Source of the DNA: Flagellimonas zhangzhouensis
Lineage (GTDB): Bacteria > Bacteroidota > Bacteroidia > Flavobacteriales > Flavobacteriaceae
DNA length: 64,000 nucleotides
NCBI RefSeq assembly: GCF_900102925.1
Contig: NZ_FNKI01000002.1
Coordinates: 868,001 to 932,000, forward strand
Direction of reading: 5' to 3'
The translations under genes and the position numbers were made by a program. The first letter of the stretch is position 1, and each line of letters begins with the position of its first letter. A model generated the notes under the pieces. The model had not been told where the DNA came from and made no database searches. It was given only the letters and a program-made list of their open reading frames with translations. Below, piece by piece: positions 8,768-17,152 of the stretch.

Positions 8768-9460
8768 TTATACGTTTGCCAGCGCTTCGGCCAACTCAGT
8801 CTTTTTGTTTCTACTCAAAGGAATCTGTCTGCCCCCTACTTCAACATTTTTACTGTTGAATTTCTCAATCTTCTCCAGATTCACAATATAAGATTTATGG
8901 ATTCGTAGAAATTTTTCGGCAGGCAATTGCTTTTCGAAAGATTTCATGGTGGATAGGATTACGATATTGGCTTCGTCTGTCACCAATTTAATGTAATCGC
9001 CCAATGCCTCGATCCATTTGATGTCGTTAAGGATCACCTTACGTTTTTTAAGGTTGCTCTTCACAAAAATATGTTCTTCGTCTTCATCAACACGGTTCAT
9101 TTGCTCGTATTTGGAAACAGCTCTTTTTACAGAGGCTTCAAAACGGGCCAAAGTGATTGGTTTGTGAAGATAATCGGTTACGTCGTAGTCAAAAGCTTTA
9201 AGTGCATAGTCAGGTTTTCCTGTGATCAAAATAACCTGTGGTGGGTTCTCTAGGGCCTCTAAAAGGTCAAAACCACTAATGATCGGCATTTCAACATCTA
9301 AAAAGATAAGGTCGATTTCGTGGTTTTTCAGGCCATTCTTTGCTTCAATGGCATTGCTGTACTCTGCAACCAAAGCTAGGTGTGGATGATTGTTGACCAA
9401 TTTCGCAACAGCCATGCGCTGCATGGAAGAATCGTCTACAATTATACTTTTTAATTTCAT
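8768..9460 (-). CDS. LytTR-family response regulator
   Basis: A 230-residue two-domain regulator. Residues 1-115 are a receiver with the acidic pair DD at 9-10, phosphoacceptor Asp55 in FLDVEMP and Lys in KPIT; residues 125-230 are a LytTR DNA-binding domain (IHKSYIVN, SRNKKTEL). No histidine kinase (LytS/YehU type) lies next to it, so it is an orphan here. Divergent from the ribosomal operon, with a 236-bp gap that holds a long inverted repeat. Confidence 0.92.
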   Translation of the reverse strand: MKLKSIIVDDSSMQRMAVAKLVNNHPHLALVAEYSNAIEAKNGLKNHEIDLIFLDVEMPIISGFDLLEALENPPQVILITGKPDYALKAFDYDVTDYLHKPITLARFEASVKRAVSKYEQMNRVDEDEEHIFVKSNLKKRKVILNDIKWIEALGDYIKLVTDEANIVILSTMKSFEKQLPAEKFLRIHKSYIVNLEKIEKFNSKNVEVGGRQIPLSRNKKTELAEALANV

Positions 9461-9492
9461 AGAATGGGGTGATTTGTAGGGTTTTAAATCAT

Positions 9493-9568
9493 CGGCAAAT
9501 TACATAAAAAACCCGTTTAAGAGCAACAAAAGATGTAAACATGGTCTATTTTGTTGTGTAAATTGCCG
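9493..9568. repeat. Inverted repeat between the LytTR gene and rpsF
   Basis: Arms CGGCAAATTACA (9493-9504) and TGTAAATTGCCG (9557-9568) are complementary with one mismatch and enclose an inner AACAAAA / TTTTGTT pair. The element lies between two divergent genes and about 75 bp upstream of the rpsF promoter. It could be an operator or a hairpin in the LytTR leader. Confidence 0.5.
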
Positions 9569-9642
9569 TATGTGTTATTTAGGTTAATGGGTTATTAATT
9601 GTTGATAACTATCAGAATTTAAACGAAGTTTTTTTGGTTTTC

Positions 9643-9673
9643 TTGCAGGGTGAAAGAAATATTACTAATTTTG
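9643..9673 (+). promoter_or_regulatory. rpsF operon promoter
   Basis: TTG (9643-9645), a 20-nt spacer, then TAATTTTG (9666-9673), a full match to the Bacteroidota promoter pattern. The expected start site leaves a leader of only ~17 nt, so there is no room for an S6:S18 leader element. Confidence 0.75.
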
Positions 9674-9696
9674 CACTCCTTTAAAAATAATATATA

Positions 9697-10035
9697 ATGA
9701 ACCATTACGAAACTGTTTTCATTTTGAATCCCGTTCTGTCTGAGACTCAGATAGAGGAAACAGTCAAGAAGTTTGAGGATTTCTTGATTAAGAATGGTGC
9801 CAAAATGGTCTCCAAAGAAAACTGGGGACTTAAAAAATTGGCCTATCCCATTCAGCACAAGAAAAGTGGATTTTACCACTTGTTCGAATTTACAGCTCCA
9901 GGTGAGGTAATCGAGCCTTACGAAACTGAGTTTAGAAGAGATGAGCGCATTATGCGTTTTCTAACCGTTAGACTGGACAAGCACGCAATTGCTTGGGCAG
10001 AGAAGAGAAGAAACAAACTAAAAGCAAACGCATAA
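9697..10035 (+). CDS. rpsF: 30S ribosomal protein S6
   Basis: Ribosomal protein of the small-subunit platform that binds as a heterodimer with S18. The 112-residue sequence starts [16 protein letters not shown] and has [21 protein letters not shown], typical of S6. First gene of the rpsF-rpsR-rplI operon; a 4-nt gap separates it from rpsR. Confidence 0.97.
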   Translation: MNHYETVFILNPVLSETQIEETVKKFEDFLIKNGAKMVSKENWGLKKLAYPIQHKKSGFYHLFEFTAPGEVIEPYETEFRRDERIMRFLTVRLDKHAIAWAEKRRNKLKANA

Positions 10036-10039
10036 GGGT

Positions 10040-10336
10040 ATGGCATCCATAGAGCAACAAGCAAAATCTAAAAAAGACGGGGAAATCAGATATTTGACCC
10101 CGTTGAACATTGAGACCAATAAACAAAAGAAGTATTGTCGTTTCAAAAAGTCTGGTATCAAGTATATCGATTACAAAGACCCAGATTTCTTGATGAAGTT
10201 GGTAAACGAGCAAGGAAAATTACTTCCTCGTAGACTTACAGGTACTTCTTTGAAATACCAAAGAAAAGTGGCACAGGCCGTTAAACGTGCCCGTCACCTA
10301 GCGTTAATGCCATACGTTGGCGATATGTTGAAATAA
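10040..10336 (+). CDS. rpsR: 30S ribosomal protein S18
   Basis: Small-subunit protein that partners S6. The 98-residue sequence contains [17 protein letters not shown], the [29 protein letters not shown] signature in parts, and the basic C-terminal helix. Length and order match the conserved S6-S18-L9 operon. Confidence 0.97.
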   Translation: MASIEQQAKSKKDGEIRYLTPLNIETNKQKKYCRFKKSGIKYIDYKDPDFLMKLVNEQGKLLPRRLTGTSLKYQRKVAQAVKRARHLALMPYVGDMLK

Positions 10337-10349
10337 AAAATACCGAAGC

Positions 10350-10802
10350 ATGGAACTTATTCTAAAAGAAGATGTACAGGATTTGGGATTTAAAGATGAT
10401 ATCGTTTCCGTAAAGAACGGCTACGGTAGAAACTTTTTGATTCCTCAAGGTTTGGCCTCATTGGCTACTCCATCTGCCAAAAAAGTTTTGGCCGAAAACC
10501 TGAAACAAAGAGCTCATAAAGAGAAGAAAATAATCGACGAGGCAACTAAAATTGCCGAAGCACTTAAACAATTGGAAATCCGTATTGCTGCTAAAGCAGG
10601 AGCAGGAGATAAATTGTTTGGATCTGTGACCAATATTGATTTGGCCGCTGCTTTGGACAAAGAAGGTCACCAAATCGAAAGAAAATTCATCAGCATTAAA
10701 GGTGGAGCTATCAAAAGGGTTGGTCCTTACGAAGCAATCATCAGACTACACAGAGAGGTAATCGTTGAATTCCCATTCGAAGTAGTTGCTGAAGCAAATT
10801 AA
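10350..10802 (+). CDS. rplI: 50S ribosomal protein L9
   Basis: Large-subunit protein that binds 23S rRNA and helps hold the reading frame. The 150-residue sequence has the N-terminal DVQDLGFKDDIVSVKNGYGRNFLIPQG-type core in pieces, the long connecting helix and a C-terminal domain (KLFGSVTNIDLAAAL). Last gene of the operon, followed by a strong terminator. Confidence 0.97.
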   Translation: MELILKEDVQDLGFKDDIVSVKNGYGRNFLIPQGLASLATPSAKKVLAENLKQRAHKEKKIIDEATKIAEALKQLEIRIAAKAGAGDKLFGSVTNIDLAAALDKEGHQIERKFISIKGGAIKRVGPYEAIIRLHREVIVEFPFEVVAEAN

Positions 10803-10831
10803 GATACTTTAATAAGTATTTGGATATTAAG

Positions 10832-10863
10832 GAGGGCTATGCGTGCATAGCTCTCTTTTTGTT
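10832..10863 (+). terminator. Terminator of the rpsF-rpsR-rplI operon
   Basis: An 11-pair stem, GAGGGCTATGC / GCATAGCTCTC (one G-T pair), with a 2-nt GT spacer at its tip, is followed directly by a run of five T's (TTTTTG TTTT). Confidence 0.9.
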
Positions 10864-10904
10864 TTACAAAATCAGGATTTAAGCAAGTCTATTAATTTTA
10901 TATC

Positions 10905-11375
10905 ATGAAGTACAAAAGACTTTCTAAAGAACAATTGGAAGAACTGCACCCAGAGTTCATCAACTTTTTAGCGACCCAATCCATTACGGCAGAGGAATGG
11001 AAAACCTTAAAGGAGGAAAAACCCGAGGTGGCCGAAGAAGAAATCGATGTGTTTAGTGATTTGATTTGGGAAGGTGTGTTGAACAAAGTGGAATACTTGG
11101 AAAACATATCCGAGCGTCACATGCACCTGTTTCATTTAACGGATAAAGAGATGAAACTCTTCTCTGTAAAAGTGATGAATCCTGAAATCGATTTACGAAC
11201 CCAAGAAGGTTTTGGCTGGTTCAAACGTAACTTCCAATCGGATTTTGTGGAATACCTAACTGCTTCCAAGGCGTATGGCGAGGATAAGAATTTGGATAAG
11301 TTCGAAATCATAAAACAAGGAGCGGTGATAACCAAAGGCGATTTGTATCAGTGGTTTGAGCAGATTATGGAGTAA
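10905..11375 (+). CDS. Conserved Bacteroidota protein of unknown function (DUF6495-like)
   Basis: A 156-residue soluble, acidic protein with no signal peptide or membrane segment. It begins MKYKRLSKEQLEELHPEFINFLATQ and ends with YQWFEQIM. It resembles a protein kept across Flavobacteriia (DUF6495 by my recollection), where no function is known. It stands alone between the ribosomal operon terminator and a repeat-rich gap. Confidence 0.75.
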   Translation: MKYKRLSKEQLEELHPEFINFLATQSITAEEWKTLKEEKPEVAEEEIDVFSDLIWEGVLNKVEYLENISERHMHLFHLTDKEMKLFSVKVMNPEIDLRTQEGFGWFKRNFQSDFVEYLTASKAYGEDKNLDKFEIIKQGAVITKGDLYQWFEQIME

Positions 11376-11376
11376 T

Positions 11377-11396
11377 TAAGTTCAAGGTTCAAGTAC
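11377..11396. repeat. AAGTTC hexamer tract (inverse orientation of the GAACTT family)
   Basis: AGTTCAAGGTTCAAG directly after the stop of the DUF6495-like gene; the reverse complement of the GAACTT word. It borders the palindromic repeat at 11412, as the copy at 35018 borders a repeat arm. Confidence 0.45.
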
Positions 11397-11411
11397 AAGC
11401 GCAATACTTAT

Positions 11412-11490
11412 GTCATTCTGAAAGAGCAAAGCGATTGAAGAATCTAATCTTCGATTATTTGTATGGATACTTCACTTCATTCAGTATGAC
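11412..11490. repeat. REP-like palindromic repeat, GTCATTCTGA type
   Basis: The left arm GTCATTCTGAAAGAGCAAAG...GAAGAATCT is answered by an inverted arm ending TTCATTCAGTATGAC, giving a ~79-nt imperfect hairpin. The arm pattern GTCATTCTGAnnGAGCnnnGCGnnnGAAGAATCT recurs at 34976 and 47157. Confidence 0.75.
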
Positions 11491-11504
11491 AATCATAAAT
11501 TTTT

Positions 11505-11581
11505 GTCATTTCGACAGAGCGAAATATGAGCGACGAGAAATCTCAAGCAGCATTAGATTTCTCACATTCGTTCGAAATGAC
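11505..11581. repeat. REP-like palindromic repeat, GTCATTTCGA type
   Basis: GTCATTTCGA...GAGAAATCTC at the left and AGATTTCTC...TCGAAATGAC at the right are inverted copies, forming a ~77-nt hairpin 14 bp after the previous element. It is a related subtype (TTCGA/GAGAAATCT instead of TTCTGA/GAAGAATCT). Confidence 0.8.
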
Positions 11582-11614
11582 GGAAACCTAACTTCATACA
11601 ATTAGCAAACCCCT

Positions 11615-11622
11615 TATATTTG
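11615..11622 (+). promoter_or_regulatory. hisS promoter (-7 box)
   Basis: TATATTTG, a full TAnnTTTG match, 20 nt before the hisS start. The -33 position has TTC rather than TTG. Confidence 0.55.
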
Positions 11623-11641
11623 CACGAGAATTTTACACTAC

Positions 11642-13030
11642 ATGGCACAAAAACCATCCATACCTAAAGGAACACGAGATTTTTCACCTGCAGAGGTGGC
11701 CAAGCGCAACTATATCATCCAAACCATAAAAAAGCATTTTGAAACCTTTGGTTTCATGCCGATTGAAACTCCGTCTTTTGAAAATTCAGAGACCTTAATG
11801 GGTAAATATGGTGATGAGGGCGACCGTTTGATTTTTAAAATCTTGAATTCTGGTGATTTTATCTCCAAGGTGGATGATGTGACCTATAGTTCCAAGAATT
11901 CAGCTTCGCTTACGCCTAAGATTTCAGAAAAGGCATTGCGCTACGATCTTACCGTGCCTTTTGCACGTTATGTGGTAATGCACCAAAACGAAATTGATTT
12001 CCCATTCAAAAGATATCAGATTCAGCCTGTTTGGCGTGCCGACCGTCCCCAAAAAGGACGTTTTCGTGAGTTTTACCAATGTGATGCCGATGTGGTTGGT
12101 GCCAATGGTCTGTTGCAAGAAGTGGAGTTTGTGCAGTTGTATGATGCTGTTTTCACTGATTTAGGATTGAAAGGAACCACCATTAAAATCAACAACCGCA
12201 AAATACTTTCTGGAATTGCGGAAGTTATAGGAGCCAAGCATTTGTTGGTCGATTTTACCGTGGCGTTGGACAAGTTGGACAAAATAGGCGAGGAGAAGGT
12301 AAAGACAGAGATGCTGGAAAAGGGAATTTCGGAAGCAGCCATTACCAAGGCTCAACCTTTGTTCGAAATGACTGGTACTGCAGCAGAACAATTGGAAAAA
12401 CTAAAATCCATTTTGGCTGAATCCGAAGCAGGAATGCATGGGGTTGCGGAATTGGAAGAAATAATCACAACTGTAGATGTTCTTGGGTTGCAATCTGCCA
12501 AATTACAATTGGATGTGACCTTGGCCCGTGGATTAAATTATTATACAGGTGCCATTTTTGAAGTGGCTGCTCCAGAGGGGGTACAAATGGGTTCCATCGG
12601 TGGTGGTGGTCGTTACGATGATCTAACTGGTATTTTTGGCCTTAAAGATGTGAGTGGCGTAGGTATTTCTTTTGGACTGGACCGTATTTATTTGGTTTTG
12701 GAAGAATTGAACCTGTTTCCAGATAGTTTGGATATTGCATTGGATGTGCTATGCCTGAACTTTGGCAAACAAGAAGGTTTGGCTTCGTTAAAACTGGTTT
12801 CAGCGCTTAGAAAGGCTGGGTTACGTGCCGATTTGTATCCAACGGATGCCAAAATGAACAAACAATTCAAATATGCAGATAAAAGAGGGGTTCCTTATAC
12901 CATTCTGTTGGGCGAACAAGAATTGACCAATGGCAATTTTGTGGTAAAAAACATGAAAACAGGAAACCAGCAAGCCTATTCTTTGGATGATGCAGCTTCT
13001 TTTGCCGAAAGCATCAAATCCGCTTTTTAA
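11642..13030 (+). CDS. hisS: Histidyl-tRNA synthetase
   Basis: Class II aminoacyl-tRNA synthetase charging tRNA-His. The 462-residue protein has PKGTRDFSP at the start, motif 2 in RPQKGRFREFYQCDADVVG, the histidine-specific RGLNYYTGAIFE and GGGRYDDL loops, motif 3 GVGISFGLDRI and a C-terminal anticodon-binding domain. Its 3' end overlaps the convergent Nudix gene by 17 nt. Confidence 0.97.
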   Translation: MAQKPSIPKGTRDFSPAEVAKRNYIIQTIKKHFETFGFMPIETPSFENSETLMGKYGDEGDRLIFKILNSGDFISKVDDVTYSSKNSASLTPKISEKALRYDLTVPFARYVVMHQNEIDFPFKRYQIQPVWRADRPQKGRFREFYQCDADVVGANGLLQEVEFVQLYDAVFTDLGLKGTTIKINNRKILSGIAEVIGAKHLLVDFTVALDKLDKIGEEKVKTEMLEKGISEAAITKAQPLFEMTGTAAEQLEKLKSILAESEAGMHGVAELEEIITTVDVLGLQSAKLQLDVTLARGLNYYTGAIFEVAAPEGVQMGSIGGGGRYDDLTGIFGLKDVSGVGISFGLDRIYLVLEELNLFPDSLDIALDVLCLNFGKQEGLASLKLVSALRKAGLRADLYPTDAKMNKQFKYADKRGVPYTILLGEQELTNGNFVVKNMKTGNQQAYSLDDAASFAESIKSAF

Positions 13031-13562
13031 TCTCTTTTACTATCGTTTTGTAGTAGGTAGGGCCGTGGGGCACGTATTTGGCCGAATTGGCCAATCCCCA
13101 AGTTTCTTCTGCAAACTTAAATAGGGGGATTATATCCAAATCTTCCACTTCACTTTCTTGTTTAGTTAGGTTTTGAACTGAGGTATTCAACTTGCACAAA
13201 AAAATATGGTGCAGTTCGGCATCAATAAAATTATCTGCTATTTTGTGAATCGCCTTAAAAGTGCCGATGGGTTCTAGATCATCTTTGTTTACGGAATAAC
13301 CGACTTCTTCGGCCACTTCGCGGACTGCTGCGGTTTTTACATCTTCGCCCGCTCCAATATGTCCAGCTACAGAAACATCCCAAAGCAACGGGTGCGTGTC
13401 CTTGTGCCTTCCTCGTTGTTGGATCAGAACCCGACCATCAGGAGTGTAGAGCCAAACATGAATGGTGGGGTGGAGCAATCCCTTTTGGTGTGCCTTCGAT
13501 TTTAAACAAGTTTTTCCTGTTCGATTCCCTTGCTCATCCAATATGTCCACTAGTTCATCCAT
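13014..13562 (-). CDS. Nudix hydrolase of the isopentenyl-diphosphate isomerase-like branch
   Basis: A 182-residue protein with a perfect Nudix box, G(HIGAG)E(DVKTAAV)REVAEEVG (about residues 67-88), preceded by HPTIHVWLYTPDGRVLIQQRG, the layout shared by IPP-isomerase-like hydrolases such as YfcD. The box predicts metal-dependent cleavage of a nucleoside-diphosphate-linked substrate; the substrate cannot be read from sequence. Converges on hisS with a 17-nt coding overlap. A hairpin terminator for the M42 gene lies just upstream. Confidence 0.88.
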   Translation of the reverse strand: MDELVDILDEQGNRTGKTCLKSKAHQKGLLHPTIHVWLYTPDGRVLIQQRGRHKDTHPLLWDVSVAGHIGAGEDVKTAAVREVAEEVGYSVNKDDLEPIGTFKAIHKIADNFIDAELHHIFLCKLNTSVQNLTKQESEVEDLDIIPLFKFAEETWGLANSAKYVPHGPTYYKTIVKEIKKRI

Positions 13563-13574
13563 AGTTTTCTAAAG

Positions 13575-13613
13575 ATAAAAAAAAGTCACCCCAAAGAAAT
13601 TTCAAGGTGACTT
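13575..13613 (-). terminator. Terminator of the M42 peptidase gene
   Basis: On the minus strand AAGTCACC, a 15-nt loop and GGTGACTT are followed by a run of T's (seen as A's at 13576-13584 on the plus strand). Confidence 0.82.
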
Positions 13614-13645
13614 AAATTTATTTTAAAATGGATAGACGAGTCTAG

Positions 13646-14734
13646 TTAATCAAAATAACTAAATGTTTCTCCGTCTTTAATGTTCAATAAGGTCTGATAA
13701 ATCAAACGAATCACGTTTTCCACATCATCTTTATGAACCGTTTCCACCGTGGTGTGCATATAGCGTAAAGGCAATGAAATTAATGCAGACGCCACACCTC
13801 CGTTGCTATAAGCAAATGCATCGGTATCCGTTCCCGTGTAGCGAGATGAAGCATTACGTTGGAATGGAATTTCATTCGCTTCCGCAGTTTCAAGGATGCG
13901 CTCACGCAATTTGTTCTGTACGGCAGGAGCATAGGAAATCACAGGACCAGCACCGATTTTGGTTTCGCCCTCGGTCTTTTTGTTGATCATTGGGGTTGTG
14001 GTATCATGGCACACATCGGTAACAATGGCAACGTTCGGCTTAATGGTCTGAGTGATCATTTCCGCACCTCTAAGTCCAATTTCTTCCTGAACTGAGTTGG
14101 TGACATATAATCCAAAAGGAAGCTCTTTTTTGTTCTCTTTCAACAAACGGGCCACTTCAGCAATCATAAAACCACCCATTCTGTTGTCCAAAGCACGACA
14201 AACAAACTTGTCCTTGTTCAAAATATGGAATTGATCCGGGTAGGTGATCACACATCCTACGTGAACGCCCATTTTCTCGACTTCTTCTTTGTCCTTGGCA
14301 CCAATATCAATAAAAATATTGTCCAATTTTGGAGATTCCTCTTTGGCTTTGTCTCTAGTGTGAATCGCTGGCCATCCAAAAACACCTTTCACAATGCCAT
14401 TTTTCGTATGGATATCCACCCATTTGGAAGGTGCAATTTGATGGTCACTACCTCCGTTTCTGATAACATAAAGTAATCCATCATCGGTCACATAGTTGAC
14501 ATACCATGAAATTTCATCGGAATGCCCCTCGATAACCACTTTGTATTTGGCTTCTGGATTGATAACGGCCACAGCAGTGCCGTAGGTGTCCGTGATAAAT
14601 TCGTCTACATAAGGTTTTATATAGTCCATCCAAATTTTCTGACCTTCCCATTCATATCCCGTAGGAGATGGATTGTTTAGGTATTTTTCTAAAAACTCAA
14701 GGGACTTTTCGTTAATGATTTTATCTTTTGCCAT
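13646..14734 (-). CDS. M42-family metallo-aminopeptidase
   Basis: A 362-residue cytosolic di-zinc aminopeptidase (PepA/FrvX/tetrahedral TET-like family). Visible metal-site motifs are the EGHSDEI histidine (near 69), the DNRMGG aspartate (near 186), SVQEEIGLRG with the catalytic Glu pair (near 217), VTDVCHDT and the late histidine in LRYMHTTVETVH. It probably trims peptides; earlier annotations call relatives endoglucanase, which the motifs do not support. Confidence 0.9.
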   Translation of the reverse strand: MAKDKIINEKSLEFLEKYLNNPSPTGYEWEGQKIWMDYIKPYVDEFITDTYGTAVAVINPEAKYKVVIEGHSDEISWYVNYVTDDGLLYVIRNGGSDHQIAPSKWVDIHTKNGIVKGVFGWPAIHTRDKAKEESPKLDNIFIDIGAKDKEEVEKMGVHVGCVITYPDQFHILNKDKFVCRALDNRMGGFMIAEVARLLKENKKELPFGLYVTNSVQEEIGLRGAEMITQTIKPNVAIVTDVCHDTTTPMINKKTEGETKIGAGPVISYAPAVQNKLRERILETAEANEIPFQRNASSRYTGTDTDAFAYSNGGVASALISLPLRYMHTTVETVHKDDVENVIRLIYQTLLNIKDGETFSYFD

Positions 14735-14751
14735 GTGTATTATTTAATAAG

Positions 14752-14759
14752 CAAACTTA
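14752..14759 (-). promoter_or_regulatory. M42 peptidase promoter (-7 box)
   Basis: Minus-strand TAAGTTTG matches TAnnTTTG, 18-25 nt before the start. The nearest TTG lies 25 nt further up, slightly long. Confidence 0.45.
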
Positions 14760-14836
14760 AGAATATTCACTTTTATTTAATAACCAAATCATACCATTAT
14801 ATTTACATTTGGCAAGACTTTTGAACAAAAACTAAC

Positions 14837-15541
14837 ATGTTTCGGAAAGGTGTTTTTATCGCTTCCCTTTTAATTTTCACACTTGGTTATGCACAGGTGA
14901 AGGAAAACGATTCGCTGTTTGTGCCAAAGGACTCGGTGGAGGAGTATTATGTTCGGTTTGAAGGGGATTCCGTTTTGTTGAGTTCCATTGAACTTGAAGA
15001 AGTCTTCATTTTTGGTAAGTTGGAGTTTGCAGATAAGAATGAAAGACTGCGTTATTTGATCTTGCGCAGAAAAACCCAAAAAGTTTATCCATATGCGAAG
15101 TTGGCTGCGGAACGATTGGTGGAGTTAAACGATAGTCTACAACACATTACAAAGCGTCGACATCAAAAAAAATATACTAAAAAGGTCCAGAAATATATTG
15201 AGGGTGAATTTTCCGAAGAACTTAAAAAGCTCACCCGAACAGAGGGTCAGATTTTGGTGAAATTGATTCATAGACAAACGGGAACTACGGCTTTTGATTT
15301 GGTAAAGGAATTGCGTAGCGGATGGCGGGCCTTTTGGTACAATACCACCGCAAGCATGTTCAAAATTAGTTTGAAAGAGGAATTTCTTCCCGAAACGGTT
15401 CACGAAGATTATTTGATTGAAGATATTCTGCAACGTGCCTTTGCTGCCAATAAATTAGCGCGTCAAAAATCTGTGTTGGACTACGATTATGCCCAATTGT
15501 CCAATAAATGGAAGAGCAATCCACCTCCGAAAGAGGACTAA
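14837..15541 (+). CDS. DUF4294 exported protein
   Basis: A 234-residue protein with a signal peptide (GVFIASLLIFTLGYAQ) and a Bacteroidota-only DUF4294 body, including RYLILRRKTQKVYPYAKLAAERL, GQILVKLIHRQTG and FELVKELRSGWRAFWYN-like text. Function unknown; predicted periplasmic or outer-membrane facing. A TACATTTG box at 14804-14811 is a likely -7 element. Its 3' end overlaps the convergent DUF6095 gene by 4 nt. Confidence 0.85.
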   Translation: MFRKGVFIASLLIFTLGYAQVKENDSLFVPKDSVEEYYVRFEGDSVLLSSIELEEVFIFGKLEFADKNERLRYLILRRKTQKVYPYAKLAAERLVELNDSLQHITKRRHQKKYTKKVQKYIEGEFSEELKKLTRTEGQILVKLIHRQTGTTAFDLVKELRSGWRAFWYNTTASMFKISLKEEFLPETVHEDYLIEDILQRAFAANKLARQKSVLDYDYAQLSNKWKSNPPPKED

Positions 15542-15774
15542 TTCTCGTTTTTCTTTCCAAATAGGGCCTCCATAACAATCCCGACGGACCTGAAGCCTAA
15601 ATAAATGGCCGATATGGCGCAGATAATACCTAGAATCAAAACTGGCCAGTAAAAAGGGTGTCCCTCATTTTTAAATGCTTGGTAGATTAAAAAAGGACCC
15701 ATGAACATGGCCAAAACTGTAAATCCGAACGATTTTATGCCTTTTACCAGAAGATCTTTGTCTGTTCGTCTCAT
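15538..15774 (-). CDS. Small two-helix membrane protein (DUF6095-like)
   Basis: A 78-residue protein with two clear transmembrane helices (about 15-35 and 42-62) and a charged C-terminus (GKKNEN). It resembles the small Flavobacteriia family DUF6095, function unknown. Divergent from the gntP gene at 15831 with a 56-bp gap. Confidence 0.75.
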   Translation of the reverse strand: MRRTDKDLLVKGIKSFGFTVLAMFMGPFLIYQAFKNEGHPFYWPVLILGIICAISAIYLGFRSVGIVMEALFGKKNEN

Positions 15775-15830
15775 AGGACCAAAGTAGGAATATTAGCTTA
15801 TATTTAGGGGATAAAGCACAAAAATTAACC

Positions 15831-17150
15831 ATGGAACTACTCATATTGGCAGCGGTAGTCGCATTTATCGTTATTGCTACCGTAAAATTTAAAATGCACC
15901 CCATTTTTTCGTTGACCATTGCTGCCGTAGCCTCTGGTTTTTTGTTGGGATTGTCTCCCCAAGAAATCATGGCCACTATTGGAGATGGATTTGGCAAAAC
16001 CTTATCTGGAATAGGTTTGGTGATTGCTTTTGGTACGGTAATCGGTATTTATTTGGAAAAAACGGGAAGTACTCAGGTGCTGGCCAATAGCATTTTAAAA
16101 GTAATCGGATTAAAGCGTTCCCCTTTGGCCATAAACTTGGCTGGATTTGTTATTTCTATTCCTGTGTATTGTGATTCGGGATACATTATTCTTTCATCGT
16201 TAAATAAGGCAATTAGTAAAAAAACAGGAATTCCTGCTTTGGTTTTTGCCATTGCATTGGCCACAGGATTGTATTCGGCACATGTGTTTGTGCCGCCTAC
16301 CCCTGGGCCTTTAGCCGCAGCAGCGATTTTGGATGCCGACTTGGGTTTGGTTTTAATCTTGGGTCTATCAGTAGCCATTCCAGTTTCGATTGCAGGATAT
16401 GTTTGGGCGCGTTTTATTGGAAAGTCTTTGAAGGAAAATGAAACCAAAGAAGCAGCAGTGGAAAAGGAGGAAGTAGTATCTAAAGTGAAGCCTTTAAATG
16501 CATTTCTGCCTTTATTGGTGCCTATTGTGCTTATTGCATTGAAATCACTCGTTAATTATCCTACTCACCCTTTGGGTGAGGGCTGGGTGTTCAAAACCTT
16601 AGACTTTTTAGGTAGCCCTATTATTGCTTTGTTGATGGGGGTTTTCTTTGCATTTTCATTGGGTAAGGGCTTTACTTCGGAAGAAAAGCAAGGTTGGGTA
16701 GCTGAAGCATTCAAACAAGCTGGTGCCATTGTTTTGATAACAGGCGCAGGCGGTGCTTTTGGTGCCATATTGCGCACCATGGATGTGGCTTCCATCATCA
16801 ATTTGGAATCGAGCACAGGATTGGGAGGTCTGTTGATTGCTTTTGTGATTTCAGCAGTTTTGAAAACAGCTCAAGGTTCATCAACTGTAGCCATTATTAC
16901 CACATCAGCCATTATTGCACCCCTTTTGGAAACTTTTGGTTTGGTGTCCATAACAGATAAAGCTTTGGCCGTATTGGCCATTGGAGCTGGAGCAATGACC
17001 GTTTCCCATATTAATGACAGTTATTTTTGGGTGGTTTCCCAGTTTTCCAACATCAATGTAAAAACAGCTTTACGTGGGCATACCCTCGGAACTTTATTTC
17101 AAGGGATAGTTGGGATTTTGGTTATAACTATTTTGTATGTAATCCTTTAG
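15831..17150 (+). CDS. GntP-family permease (first of two)
   Basis: A 439-residue inner-membrane transporter of the gluconate:H+ symporter family with 12-14 hydrophobic segments and the family signatures HVFVPPTPGPLAAA (residues 144-157), AGGAFGAILR and QGSSTVAIITTSAI. GntP members move gluconate or related hydroxy acids. Nothing adjacent points to a substrate; this copy stands alone, unlike the copy at 61559 next to gluconokinase. The two genes are clearly paralogous but not recent duplicates. Confidence 0.9.
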   Translation: MELLILAAVVAFIVIATVKFKMHPIFSLTIAAVASGFLLGLSPQEIMATIGDGFGKTLSGIGLVIAFGTVIGIYLEKTGSTQVLANSILKVIGLKRSPLAINLAGFVISIPVYCDSGYIILSSLNKAISKKTGIPALVFAIALATGLYSAHVFVPPTPGPLAAAAILDADLGLVLILGLSVAIPVSIAGYVWARFIGKSLKENETKEAAVEKEEVVSKVKPLNAFLPLLVPIVLIALKSLVNYPTHPLGEGWVFKTLDFLGSPIIALLMGVFFAFSLGKGFTSEEKQGWVAEAFKQAGAIVLITGAGGAFGAILRTMDVASIINLESSTGLGGLLIAFVISAVLKTAQGSSTVAIITTSAIIAPLLETFGLVSITDKALAVLAIGAGAMTVSHINDSYFWVVSQFSNINVKTALRGHTLGTLFQGIVGILVITILYVIL

Positions 17151-17152
17151 GA

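Noticed and set aside
9674-9696. S6:S18 ribosomal leader RNA before rpsF
   Set aside because: The promoter leaves a leader of only about 17 nt, too short for that structure.
11376-11641. CRISPR array in the repeat-rich gap
   Set aside because: The elements are inverted hairpin pairs of different sequence, not regularly spaced direct repeats with unique spacers, and no cas gene is present.
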